A DNA stretch of 64,000 bases from Massilia sp. Bi118 (GTDB lineage Bacteria > Pseudomonadota > Gammaproteobacteria > Burkholderiales > Burkholderiaceae_D). Both the position numbers and the translations under genes were made by a program. The stretch spans positions 1 to 64,000 of the forward strand of contig NZ_CAKKMV010000022.1 of NCBI RefSeq assembly GCF_918697865.1, given 5' to 3'. Below the pieces are notes generated by a model. The model searched no databases. It saw nothing but the letters and a program-made list of their open reading frames with translations, and had not been told where the DNA came from. Shown in pieces: positions 27,699-35,934 of this stretch (position 1 is the first letter of the stretch; each line of letters starts with the position of its first letter).

Positions 27699-28376
27699 TT
27701 AGTCGAGCTTCCAGACATAGGCCAGCTGCGCCCAGCCGGCTTCCGGCGCACCGTTGCTCATGGCGGGCTTGAACTTGCACAGGCTGAGCGCATTCAGGGC
27801 GGCGCGGTCGAGAACCCGCGAGCCGCTTCCATGCTCGACGCGCGCCGAACTCACGCGGCCGTCGACGCCGACCAGCAGGGCCAGGACTGTGGTGCCGGTT
27901 TCGCCGTTGCGGGCCGCGCTGGACGGGTAGTCCGGCAGGGCGCAGCCATTGGCGTCGGCGAACACCGCGGCGTGCATCTGGCCGGTGTTGGCGCCGGGCT
28001 TGATGGCCGGCGGGCCTTCGACCGCGGGCTGGGCCGGGACGGACGGCTGCGGCGGCGTTTCGGTCTGCACGGCGGCCTGGATCTGCGGCGGCACCGGCGG
28101 CGGCGCCACCTCGACTTCGACCTTCGGCACCACGATTTCCGGCGGCGCCATCTGCTGCTGCACCGGCTTCGGCGGCTCGGGCGGCGGAGGCGGGGGCACG
28201 TGTTCCGGTTCAATCATCACCAGCACCTGCTCGGGCAGGCTGGAAATCGAGATATGCCGGGTGTTCATGCTGTGGACGAACAGGGTGCCGAGCACCACGT
28301 GCAAGCCGGCCACCAGCATGAACTTGGTGGTTTTGCTGCCACTACCATGGTTCGAGTAAGAGAAATGCATGGCCAT
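27699..28376 (-). CDS. TonB-family energy transducer
   Basis: TonB couples the inner-membrane proton gradient to outer-membrane receptors. The 225-aa product has a short cytoplasmic start, one membrane helix (about 18-37, FMLVAGLHVVLGTLFVHS), a Pro-rich periplasmic spacer (EHVPPPPPPEPPKPV, about 55-125) and a C-terminal TonB domain (about 140-225) with GETGTTVLALLVGVDGRVSS and LDRAALNALSLCKFKPA. No exbB/exbD is next to it, so it must borrow them from elsewhere. It could serve the Oar-like receptor at 13.1 kb. The start at 28376 follows AAAGGAGG; a second in-frame ATG lies 6 nt in. Confidence 0.92.
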   Translation of the reverse strand: MAMHFSYSNHGSGSKTTKFMLVAGLHVVLGTLFVHSMNTRHISISSLPEQVLVMIEPEHVPPPPPPEPPKPVQQQMAPPEIVVPKVEVEVAPPPVPPQIQAAVQTETPPQPSVPAQPAVEGPPAIKPGANTGQMHAAVFADANGCALPDYPSSAARNGETGTTVLALLVGVDGRVSSARVEHGSGSRVLDRAALNALSLCKFKPAMSNGAPEAGWAQLAYVWKLD

Positions 28377-28427
28377 CCTCCTTTGTTGTTGTCGAGCACG
28401 AAGCGGTTTTGTCTAATCTGTGGAATC

Positions 28428-28457
28428 AATATATGCTAGTAGCTAGCAATGTGTAAA
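28428..28457 (-). promoter_or_regulatory. Promoter of the TonB gene
   Basis: On the minus strand TTTACA (28457-28452) is 18 bp from TATATT (28433-28428). It lies about 52 nt upstream of the start codon, within the 191-nt gap shared with the divergent response regulator. I see no comparably clear promoter for the latter. Confidence 0.6.
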
Positions 28458-28567
28458 GCGAATTCTTGGTAAATTTTCTTCCAGGCCTTGCATGCTCCGA
28501 CTTCGTTGGTATTGCCGTACTAATATGGAATAATCACACCATTCACATGCCATAGAATGGTAAGCAG

Positions 28568-29218
28568 ATGCCTAAAGAACAAAAGCCGATCCGCGTGATG
28601 CTGGCGGACGATCACCCGATCGTGATGACCGGTTTCGCCATGTCGCTCGGGGCCCAGGGGATGGAAGTGGTGGGACAGGCCAAGTCGCCGAGCGAGGCGG
28701 TGGCAATGTACGCCGAGCAGAAGCCGGACGTGGTGGTGCTGGACATCCGCTTTGGCACCGAGCTGACCGGCATGGACGCCGCCCAGAACATCCTGAAGAC
28801 CGATCCGCAGGCGAAAATCGTGTTCCTCAGCCAGTTCGACCAGGACAGCCTGATCAAGGAAACCTACCGCATGGGCGCGCACGCCTTCGTGACCAAGGAC
28901 TGCGACCCGGCCGACCTGGCCGAAGCCGTGCGCCAGTCGCACGCCGGCAAGCTGTACTTCCCGCCGCAGATCGCCGAACGCCTGGCCAGCCTGGCCGTGC
29001 GTGGCGACGTCTCGCCGCAGTCGATGCTGGACGAGCGCAGCCTGGAGATCTTCAGGCTGATGGCCGAGGGCCTGACCAACAACGAGATCGCCGAGCGCCT
29101 GAATCTGTCGACCAAGACGATCAGCAACATCAGCCAGTCGGTGAAGGAAAAGCTGGGCGTGCACCGGCAGGCGTATATCACCAAGCTGGCTGTGAAGCAT
29201 GGCTTGATCCAGCCGTAA
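28568..29218 (+). CDS. NarL/LuxR-family response regulator
   Basis: The 216-aa product has an N-terminal receiver (about 8-130) with acidic pair ADDH, phospho-acceptor Asp in VVVLDIRF, Ser in VFLSQFD and Lys in VTKDCDP. A C-terminal LuxR HTH follows (about 148-212, MAEGLTNNEIAERLNLSTKT). It is the partner of the histidine kinase encoded two genes downstream (30239-31753), with a periplasmic binding-type protein between them. ATG 28568. Target genes are unknown. Confidence 0.93.
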   Translation: MPKEQKPIRVMLADDHPIVMTGFAMSLGAQGMEVVGQAKSPSEAVAMYAEQKPDVVVLDIRFGTELTGMDAAQNILKTDPQAKIVFLSQFDQDSLIKETYRMGAHAFVTKDCDPADLAEAVRQSHAGKLYFPPQIAERLASLAVRGDVSPQSMLDERSLEIFRLMAEGLTNNEIAERLNLSTKTISNISQSVKEKLGVHRQAYITKLAVKHGLIQP

Positions 29219-29222
29219 TTTC

Positions 29223-30242
29223 GTGGGCTATGGACTTCGGATGCTCAGCATGGGGCGGACAGTGCAAAGGCACTGTCCGCGCGACCGCGGGAACGACGTG
29301 TTAGCTACGTCATTCCCGCGAAAGCGGGAATCCATACTCCGCCACCTGACACGCTGCCTTCTTTTGGCCAGCGCCCTTGCCGCCACAAGCGCCCACGCCG
29401 CCAAACCCACGCAGCAACCCGCCGAAGGCTTCCGTTTCCAGATCCTCACCGCCGACGACAGCACCGTCACCCGGCGCATCGCCGAGGATCTGTATAAGCG
29501 CCTGGTCCCGATCTTCTCTCCCTTCCGCACCGAGCTGGCCCAGCGCCGCCGCATGCTCTACGTGGCCATCGGTCCGGCGGCGCTGCGCGAGGTGGCGTCG
29601 CGGCGCTGCGACTGCGTGGTGATCTCCGCCTTCACCTCGAGCCAGGTCTACCGTGCCATCATGGCCCAGGCCGCGTACGGCGGCGCCAGCCCGGTGGCCA
29701 GCACCGCCGTCTACGCGGAACCTGCGCCCACCGACCAACTGCGCCTGGCCACGCTGCTCTACCGCCGCCCGGTGCGGGTGGGCGCCATCCTCGGCGCCGG
29801 CACCGCCTTCCTGCGTCCGGCGCTGGAAGCGGACAAGGTGGCGGTGCTGGAAGGCGGCAACGACGACGACATCAACCGCCTGCTGAACCAGATCGCCCAG
29901 ACCGACGTGCTGCTGGCACTGCCCGACAGCGCCATCTACAGCACCGAAAGCATCCGCAACATCCTGCTCTCGACCTACCGCCACAAGCAGGGCGTGATCG
30001 GCTTTTCCGGTGACATGGTCAAGGCCGGCGCCCTGGCCACGACTTATTCGGAAATCGAGGACATCGACGCCCAGGTCGCCGAGATCGCCAGCGCCTACGT
30101 GGCCGGCGGCGAGCTGGCGGCGCCGCAGTTCCCGCGCTACTTCCGCACCATCGTCAACGAAGGCGTGGCGCGTTCGCTCGACCTGCGGGTGGACAAGGAA
30201 GTGCGCAGCTTTGCCCACCTGCCGCCGGCGTCCCAGCCATGA
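29223..30242 (+). CDS. Periplasmic substrate-binding-like protein of a sensor system (start uncertain)
   Basis: The recognisable protein begins with a signal peptide RCLLLASALAATSAHA (after about codon 42) and continues about 285 residues, with RFQILTADDSTVTRRIAEDL and a pattern like periplasmic ABC-type binding proteins (ABC_sub_bind-like). The open frame from GTG 29223 runs through a REP-like repeat before the signal peptide, and no ATG, GTG or TTG lies between the repeat and the hydrophobic core except a TTG inside it. So the true start is unclear: GTG 29223, ATG 29241 or ATG 29250, or a CTG at 29347. It overlaps the kinase start (ATGA). It probably binds a ligand and signals to the kinase. 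Confidence 0.75.
   Translation: MGYGLRMLSMGRTVQRHCPRDRGNDVLATSFPRKRESILRHLTRCLLLASALAATSAHAAKPTQQPAEGFRFQILTADDSTVTRRIAEDLYKRLVPIFSPFRTELAQRRRMLYVAIGPAALREVASRRCDCVVISAFTSSQVYRAIMAQAAYGGASPVASTAVYAEPAPTDQLRLATLLYRRPVRVGAILGAGTAFLRPALEADKVAVLEGGNDDDINRLLNQIAQTDVLLALPDSAIYSTESIRNILLSTYRHKQGVIGFSGDMVKAGALATTYSEIEDIDAQVAEIASAYVAGGELAAPQFPRYFRTIVNEGVARSLDLRVDKEVRSFAHLPPASQP
29255..29280. repeat. Perfect 11-bp hairpin with CGGACAGTGC arms
   Basis: GCGGACAGTGC (29255-29265) and GCACTGTCCGC (29270-29280) enclose AAAG. The arm contains the same CGGACAGTG found four times (with variation) in front of the tldD operon at 53.8 kb. Confidence 0.6.
29286..29335. repeat. REP-like repeat reading into the binding-protein gene
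   Basis: CGCGGGAACGACGT (29286-29299) and ACGTCATTCCCGCG (29307-29320) form an inverted pair with one mismatch, then AAAGCGGGAATCCAT continues to 29335. Read in frame with the next gene, it gives SFPRKRESI, a sequence that comes from the repeat and not from a protein family. Confidence 0.75.
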
Positions 30243-31753
30243 AACGCCGCGGTTCCTTCCTGCGGTTCTGGCGCGGCTGGAGCATCGGCCTGCGCATGGC
30301 CTTCATCACCATGCTGCCGGTGGTGCTGCTGTTCTCGTCCTTCGTCTCCTATTCCTGGTATTCGCACCGCGCCCAGGTGGACGAAGAGCTGGCCGAGCGC
30401 GGCCGCATCCTGGCGCGCGCGCTGGCCGAAACCAGCGAGTACAACGTCATCTCCGGCAACCTGTCCGACCTGCGCCTGACCATCAACGGGCTGGTGCAGT
30501 CGGACCGCAGCATCTACCGCATCGATGTGGTCTACACCAACGGCAGCAACGCCGTCAGCGTGGTCTCCGAGCACCCGATCTCGGCCGAGCCGCGCTTCTA
30601 CGAGGCGCCGATCCGCAAGCAGGTGGTATGGATCAACCTGTTCTCGGACAACGGCACGCCGCACGTCTCGGCTTCCAGCGACACCCGTCCGCCCACGTTC
30701 GCCCCCGAGGTCGTCGGGCGGGTGCAGGTAACCATGTCGCCGACCAGCATGGTGGCCAAGCAGCTGCGGCGCTTCCGCATCGAGCTGGCGATGGCGGCGC
30801 TGGCGCTGGCCGCGAGCGGCTTGCTGGCTTATTTCCTGGCGCGCAGCCTGACGGTGCCGCTGCGGGAAGCGATCGCGGTGCTGCGCGCGATCCGCGGCGG
30901 CGACTACCGCGTCGAGCTGCCGGTCACCACCGGCGGCGAGGTCGGCGAGCTGCAGGCCTCGATCGGCGAGATGTCGGTCGCGCTCGACCAGTCCAAGCAG
31001 GACCTCGAGAACAAGGTGGCCGAGCGCACCCGCGACCTGCTCGAGTCGCGCAACGAGGCCCTGCGCGCCGACGCCGACAAACGCAAGCTGATCCAGAAGG
31101 TCAACAACATCATCGAGGACGAGCGAAAAACCATCGCGGTCGAGATCCACGACGAGCTGAATGCTTCCTTGATCGCGGTGCGCCTGGAGTCGCAGACCAT
31201 CCAGCAGCTGGCGGCCAAGGCCGTGCCCGGGCCGGAGGTCGAGCAGATCCAGTCCAAGGCCCAGGCCATCACCAAGCTGGCGCTCGACCTGTACGCCAAC
31301 GGACGGCGCCTGGTGCGCCGCCTGCGCCCGGAAGTGCTGGACATGCTGGGCCTGCACGGCGCGGTCGAGGAGATGGTCAGCCATTACCGCTCCAGTTCCG
31401 GCATCGCTTTCGAATTCCACACCGAGGGCGACTTTTCGCGCCTGAACAACGAGCTGGCGATTTCCGCCTACCGCATCGTGCAGGAAGCGCTGTCGAACAT
31501 CATGAAGCATGCGCACGCCACCGCGGCCCACGTCAGCCTGGTGCTGTCGGATGACGACGACGCCCTGCACATCGAGGTCGGCGACGACGGCGAAGGCTTC
31601 GACCCGGCCCTGGCCTCGGAGGGCATCGGCATCATCGGCATGCGCGAACGCGTGTTCGCCGTCGGCGGCACGATACAGGTGCGCTCACGGCCGGGACGCG
31701 GCACCACGGTGACGATCAAGCTGCCACTCAAGGACGATACTGCGGTATCGTAA
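30239..31753 (+). CDS. Membrane histidine kinase of the NarX/UhpB type
   Basis: The 504-aa product has a membrane helix near residues 18-42, a periplasmic domain (about 43-178), a second helix (about 181-203, ELAMAALALAASGLLAYFLA), a HAMP domain, a coiled-coil, then the HisKA_3 dimerisation domain with VEIHDELNASLIA (phospho-His), and an HATPase (ISAYRIVQEALSNIMKHAHA, GDDGEGFD, GIGIIGMRERV). It phosphorylates the NarL-type regulator upstream. Its start overlaps the stop of the periplasmic protein, so binding protein and kinase are made together; together with the regulator they form a three-component set. Confidence 0.93.
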   Translation: MKRRGSFLRFWRGWSIGLRMAFITMLPVVLLFSSFVSYSWYSHRAQVDEELAERGRILARALAETSEYNVISGNLSDLRLTINGLVQSDRSIYRIDVVYTNGSNAVSVVSEHPISAEPRFYEAPIRKQVVWINLFSDNGTPHVSASSDTRPPTFAPEVVGRVQVTMSPTSMVAKQLRRFRIELAMAALALAASGLLAYFLARSLTVPLREAIAVLRAIRGGDYRVELPVTTGGEVGELQASIGEMSVALDQSKQDLENKVAERTRDLLESRNEALRADADKRKLIQKVNNIIEDERKTIAVEIHDELNASLIAVRLESQTIQQLAAKAVPGPEVEQIQSKAQAITKLALDLYANGRRLVRRLRPEVLDMLGLHGAVEEMVSHYRSSSGIAFEFHTEGDFSRLNNELAISAYRIVQEALSNIMKHAHATAAHVSLVLSDDDDALHIEVGDDGEGFDPALASEGIGIIGMRERVFAVGGTIQVRSRPGRGTTVTIKLPLKDDTAVS

Positions 31754-31791
31754 CGGTCTCCGCACCACCATCACCATCACACACGGTCATC

Positions 31792-33480
31792 ATGTCGAAT
31801 GAATTGAAGACGCCTTTCGAAAAGGGCAACCAGAACCAGACCACCACCTGGGCCGATTGCATCGCCTGGTACGAGGAACTCGCCAAGCGCCACCCGCGCG
31901 TGCTGCGCTTCAGCCAGATCGGCACCTCGGATGCCGGCGTTCCGATCCACGCCGGCGTGATCAGCGCCGACGGTGTGTTCGACCGCTTCGAGATCAAGCG
32001 TGACGGGCGCCCGGTGTTCTTCAACAATAACGGCATCCATCCAGGCGAGCCGGAAGGCGTGGACGCCTGTATGGCGCTGGTGCGCGACTTCTGCCAGGAG
32101 CCGCAGCGCCTGGCCGCGCTGGGCCGCACCGTGTTCATCTTCATCCCGCTGTACAACGTCGACGGCGCCTTCAACCGCCAGAACACCTCGCGCGTGAACC
32201 AGGACGGCCCGGAGTCCTTCGGCTTTCGCGGCAACAGCCGCCACCTCGACCTGAACCGCGACTTCGTCAAATGCGACACCCTGACCGCGCGCGTGTTCAA
32301 CGAGTTCTTCACGGCCTGGGATCCGGACGTGATGGTCGACACCCACACCTCGAACGGCGCCGACTACAGCTACACCATGACCCTGATCCAGACCCAGGCC
32401 GACAAGCTGGGCGGAGAACTGGGCGAATTCCTGCGTGGGACCATGCTGCCGGCCATGTACGCCGACATGGACAAGCGCGGCTGGCCGACCTGCCCCTACG
32501 TGAACCCGGTCAAGGACATCCCCGACGAGGGCATCGCCGACTTCCTCGAGACGCCGCGCTTCTCGACCGGCTACGCAGCCCTGCACCACACGATCGGCTT
32601 CATGCCCGAGACCCACATGCTGAAGCCCTTCGCCGACCGCTATCACTCGATGCGCGCGCTGGTCGAAACGGCGCTCGATTTCACGGTCGCCAACGGCGAG
32701 CAAATCATCGCGCTGCGCCGCGCCGCCAGGGAGCAGGGCCGTACGCGCCGCGAGTGGCCGATCCACTGGGCGATGGACGAATCGAATCCGTCCAGCTTCC
32801 GTTTCAAGGGCTACGAAGCGAAATACAAACCGAGCGTGCTGGGCGACTACCAGCGCCTGTGGTACGACCGCAGCGCGCCCTACGAGAAGGACATCGCCTG
32901 GTATACGCATTTCACGGCCGACGTGGTCGTGTGGGCGCCGCGCGCCTACGTGGTGCCGCAACAATGGCGCGAAGCGATCGAGCGCCTGCAGTGGAACGGC
33001 GTGCGCATGGAACGCGTGGAAGCGGACCGCGAGCAGGAGCTGGCCTGCTACCACGTGAAGTCGGTGAGCTCGCGCCCGAACGCCTACGAAGGCCACATGT
33101 TCCACGACGACGTGCAGCTGGAACGCCGCTGCGCCAGCGTTACCCTGCGCGCCGGCGACTACATCGTGCCGCTGGACCAGGACAAGGCCCGCTACGCGGT
33201 CGAGATGCTGGAGCCGCTGGGCCACGACAGCTTCTTCCGCTGGGGCCTGTTCAACAGCGTGCTGGAAAAGAAGGAAGCGTATTCGGACTATGTGTTCGAG
33301 GACGAGGCCGAGAAGCTGCTGCGCGAGGAGCCGGAACTGGCGGCCAAATTCGCGGAGTGGAAATCGGCCAACCCGTCGCTGCTGAACGACCAGGGCGCGG
33401 TACTGGACTTCATCTTCGCCAACTGCGCGCGCTACCGCGAGCCGGAGTGGCGCCGTTATCCGGTCTTCATGATCGACTGA
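31792..33480 (+). CDS. M14-family zinc carboxypeptidase
   Basis: The 562-aa product has no signal peptide, so it acts in the cytosol or by an unknown route. The M14 zinc site is visible: NNGIHPGEPEG (His and Glu) and VDTHTSNGADYSY (second His), about residues 83 and 181, with RHLDLNRDFVK for the substrate-binding Arg region and the catalytic Glu in GFMPETHML (about residue 274). It is longer than digestive carboxypeptidases, with a C-terminal extension of about 250 residues of unknown role. The start at ATG 31792 has no strong ribosome site. Confidence 0.88.
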   Translation: MSNELKTPFEKGNQNQTTTWADCIAWYEELAKRHPRVLRFSQIGTSDAGVPIHAGVISADGVFDRFEIKRDGRPVFFNNNGIHPGEPEGVDACMALVRDFCQEPQRLAALGRTVFIFIPLYNVDGAFNRQNTSRVNQDGPESFGFRGNSRHLDLNRDFVKCDTLTARVFNEFFTAWDPDVMVDTHTSNGADYSYTMTLIQTQADKLGGELGEFLRGTMLPAMYADMDKRGWPTCPYVNPVKDIPDEGIADFLETPRFSTGYAALHHTIGFMPETHMLKPFADRYHSMRALVETALDFTVANGEQIIALRRAAREQGRTRREWPIHWAMDESNPSSFRFKGYEAKYKPSVLGDYQRLWYDRSAPYEKDIAWYTHFTADVVVWAPRAYVVPQQWREAIERLQWNGVRMERVEADREQELACYHVKSVSSRPNAYEGHMFHDDVQLERRCASVTLRAGDYIVPLDQDKARYAVEMLEPLGHDSFFRWGLFNSVLEKKEAYSDYVFEDEAEKLLREEPELAAKFAEWKSANPSLLNDQGAVLDFIFANCARYREPEWRRYPVFMID

Positions 33481-33502
33481 GCGTTTCGATAAGGAGAAGA
33501 AC

Positions 33503-35206
33503 ATGCATCGCACCACCCTGGCGTTTCATGCCACCGCGCTGGCCTGGCTGATGGCGGGCGCCGCCCAGGCTGCCCCTTCGGCCGGGCAGACCTATTTCGA
33601 GCGCAACTGCGCCAGCTGCCACACGGTCGACCCCAAGCTGGGCTCGCGCGCCGGCCCCGGCCTGTACAACGTGGTGGGCCGCAAGTCCGCCGCGGTGGCC
33701 GGCTACAACTACACCGACGCGCTGACGAAAGCCGGCGCCGCGGGTAAAACCTGGACCCGCGAAGAGCTCGACGTCTTCCTGCGCGACCCGAGCAAGGACG
33801 TGCCGGGCACCGCGATGCCGATCGGGGTCGCCGATGCGAAGGCGCGCGGCGCCGTGATCGACTACCTGGCTGCGCAAAGCGGCAAGGCCGCTGCACCGGC
33901 CGCTCGTGCTGCAGCGCCGAAGACCGCAGCCGCCGCCGGCGAAAAAGCCGGCGCCTGGACCGAGGACAAGCCGGGCGACCTGCACCACCTCACCATCGAC
34001 AAGCTGGCGGCGCCCTTCGCCAGCGAGAGCGCCGGCAACGGTCCGAAGGTCGCCGCGCGGCCAAGCGGCGCCATGCCGGCCGTGCCGAAAGGTTTCAAGG
34101 TCTCGACCTTCGCCGCCGATACCGGCAAGGCGCGCCTGGCGCTGCGTGCGCCTAACGGCGACATCATCCTGGCCGAAACGGGCAAGGGCCAGCTGAGCAT
34201 CCTGCGCTCGAAGGACGGCGACAAGAGCGACAGCGCGAGCGTGTTCGCCACCGGCCTGTCGCGGCCCTACGGCCTGGCGCTGTGGCCGTCCGGCGCGAAT
34301 CCGAAGTACCTGTACGTCGCCAACGTCAACTCGGTGGTGCGCTTCCCGTATGCGAATGGCGACCTGAAGGCCAGGGGCGAGCCGGAAACCGTCGTCGACA
34401 AGCTGAGCGACACGACCGGCGGCCACACCACGCGCACGCTGGCGTTCTCGAAGGACGACAAGACCCTGTTCGTGTCCGTGGGCTCGGCCACCAACATCGC
34501 CAGCGGCATCGGCAACAAGCCGGCGCAGCCGCTGGCGCAGTGGGAGAAGGAGCACGGCCTGGGCGGCGCCTGGGCCGAGGAAACGGACCGCGCCACGGTG
34601 CTGGCGTTCGACGTCGACGGGAAGAACCGCCGCAACTTCGCCAACGGCCTGCGCAACTGCGTCGGCATGCTGGTGCATCCGCAGACGGGCGACCTGTTCT
34701 GCAGCGTGAACGAGCGCGACGAACTGGGCGACAACCTGCCGCCGGATTACATCACGCGTGTCAAGCAGGGCGGCTTCTACGGCTGGCCATGGTACTACCT
34801 GGGCGACCACGAAGACCCGCGCCTGAAGGGCATCCGCCCCGACCTGAAGGGCAAAGTGACGACGCCCGACACCCTGATCCAGGCCCACTCGGCGCCGCTC
34901 GGCATGGTGGTCTACCAGGCCCCGGCGGGCGCGAAGCACGCCTTCCCGAAGGAGTACGAGGGCGACATCTTCCTGGCCCTGCACGGTTCCTGGAACCGCG
35001 GCATCCGCACCGGCTATAAAGTCATCCGCGTGATGATGAAGAACGGCGTGCCGACCGGCCAGTACCAGGACTTCATGACCGGCATGGTGCTGAGCGACCG
35101 TGACGTCTGGGGCCGCCCGGCGGCGGTGACGGTGGCGCAGGATGGGGCGCTGCTGGTGGTCGACGATGCCGGTGGGGTGGTGTGGCGGGTGACGCCAGAG
35201 AAGTAA
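33503..35206 (+). CDS. Cytochrome c fused to sorbosone/glucose dehydrogenase-like beta-propeller
   Basis: The 567-aa exported product (signal peptide to AAQA-APS) has a class I cytochrome c domain at about 24-125, with ERNCASCHTVDPKLG (haem CxxCH) and PGTAMPIGV (Met ligand). An Ala/Lys linker (about 130-165) leads to a six-bladed PQQ-type sugar dehydrogenase domain (about 190-567: LSRPYGLALWPSG, GHTTRTLAFSKDDKTLFVSVGS, ITRVKQGGFYGWPWYYLG). It likely oxidises a sugar in the periplasm and passes electrons to its own haem. ATG 33503 follows AAGGAGAAG; it is 22 nt after the carboxypeptidase gene. Confidence 0.9.
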   Translation: MHRTTLAFHATALAWLMAGAAQAAPSAGQTYFERNCASCHTVDPKLGSRAGPGLYNVVGRKSAAVAGYNYTDALTKAGAAGKTWTREELDVFLRDPSKDVPGTAMPIGVADAKARGAVIDYLAAQSGKAAAPAARAAAPKTAAAAGEKAGAWTEDKPGDLHHLTIDKLAAPFASESAGNGPKVAARPSGAMPAVPKGFKVSTFAADTGKARLALRAPNGDIILAETGKGQLSILRSKDGDKSDSASVFATGLSRPYGLALWPSGANPKYLYVANVNSVVRFPYANGDLKARGEPETVVDKLSDTTGGHTTRTLAFSKDDKTLFVSVGSATNIASGIGNKPAQPLAQWEKEHGLGGAWAEETDRATVLAFDVDGKNRRNFANGLRNCVGMLVHPQTGDLFCSVNERDELGDNLPPDYITRVKQGGFYGWPWYYLGDHEDPRLKGIRPDLKGKVTTPDTLIQAHSAPLGMVVYQAPAGAKHAFPKEYEGDIFLALHGSWNRGIRTGYKVIRVMMKNGVPTGQYQDFMTGMVLSDRDVWGRPAAVTVAQDGALLVVDDAGGVVWRVTPEK

Positions 35207-35223
35207 GTTTTCATGTTTCGAAG

Positions 35224-35251
35224 CGTCGGTAGAAGTGGATATCTACCGACG
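35224..35251. promoter_or_regulatory. AbiEi operator, distal copy
   Basis: CGTCGGTAGA (35224-35233) and TCTACCGACG (35242-35251) form a perfect 10-bp inverted repeat over 28 bp. It lies upstream of the abiE promoter and matches a second copy 62 bp downstream. Confidence 0.7.
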
Positions 35252-35285
35252 TTTAACAACTCTGAATCGATTTTATGTTCTAAAC

Positions 35286-35325
35286 CGTCGGATTTTATTG
35301 ACATTTACCGACGATATGGAACAAT
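35286..35325 (+). promoter_or_regulatory. AbiEi operator, proximal copy, overlapping the abiE promoter
   Basis: CGTCGG (35286-35291) and TTTACCGACG (35304-35313) form a 28-bp site of the same layout as the distal one. TTGACA (35298-35303) lies inside it and AACAAT (35320-35325) is the -10 with a 16-bp spacer. The start would fall about on the ATG at 35332, so binding here would block transcription. Confidence 0.65.
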
Positions 35326-35331
35326 CAGGGC

Positions 35332-35931
35332 ATGAGGAAAAAGCAGTCACCTATCATGCTTCTGGCCGCCGAGCGCCCAACATTTCGCGCTTCCGACGCG
35401 GTGAAGCTTGGGACGCCACGCATTACCCTCACGCGTCTTGTTCAGCAAGGCGAACTTGTTCGCGTGGCGCGTGGCCTCTACGCTAGTAGCAAGCGCGATA
35501 GCACTGAACTGGACGGGCTACTCGAGGTTGCGGCGCAAAGCCGGCAAGGCGTTTTCTGTCTTCTAACGGCACTGCGCTTCCATCGGCTAACCACACAAGC
35601 CCCTTTTGAAGTATGGCTGGCAATCCCCAACAAGGCGCGCATTCCCAAAATCGATTATCCGCCAGTGCATGTCGTCTGGTATTCAGGACAAGCGTTGAGC
35701 GAAGGGGTCGAAACCCATCTCATCGAAGGGCAGTCGATCAGGGTTTATAGCGTCGCCAAAACCGTCGCCGATTGCTTCAAGTATCGGAACAAAATAGGTA
35801 TCGACGTTGCTCTAGAGGCTCTTCAAGACGCATGGAAGAAAAAGCGTGTGACGATGACCGAGCTATACCATTTCAGCAAAATTTGCCGAGTGGAAAAAGT
35901 AATGCGTCCGTATCTTGAATCGCTCATTTAG
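35332..35931 (+). CDS. abiEi: AbiEi-family antitoxin (type IV toxin-antitoxin)
   Basis: The 199-aa product has an N-terminal winged-helix domain (about 10-60; ERPTFRASDAVKLGTPRITL) and the AbiEi C-terminal domain (about 70-190; GVFCLLTALRFHRLTTQAP, VYSVAKTVADCFKYRNKIG). AbiEi neutralises the AbiEii nucleotidyltransferase and represses its own promoter by binding two inverted repeats; two such repeats are present just upstream. There is no good ribosome site, and the ATG coincides with the predicted mRNA start. The toxin gene begins 3 nt after the stop. The base composition of the pair is more AT-rich than that of its neighbours, which suggests gene transfer. Confidence 0.9.
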   Translation: MRKKQSPIMLLAAERPTFRASDAVKLGTPRITLTRLVQQGELVRVARGLYASSKRDSTELDGLLEVAAQSRQGVFCLLTALRFHRLTTQAPFEVWLAIPNKARIPKIDYPPVHVVWYSGQALSEGVETHLIEGQSIRVYSVAKTVADCFKYRNKIGIDVALEALQDAWKKKRVTMTELYHFSKICRVEKVMRPYLESLI

Positions 35932-35934
35932 CCG

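Noticed and set aside
31764..31785. CACCACCATCACCATCACAC, which looks like a His-tag coding sequence
   Set aside because: It lies in the untranslated gap before the M14 gene and is not in a reading frame of either neighbour. I see no vector sequence around it.
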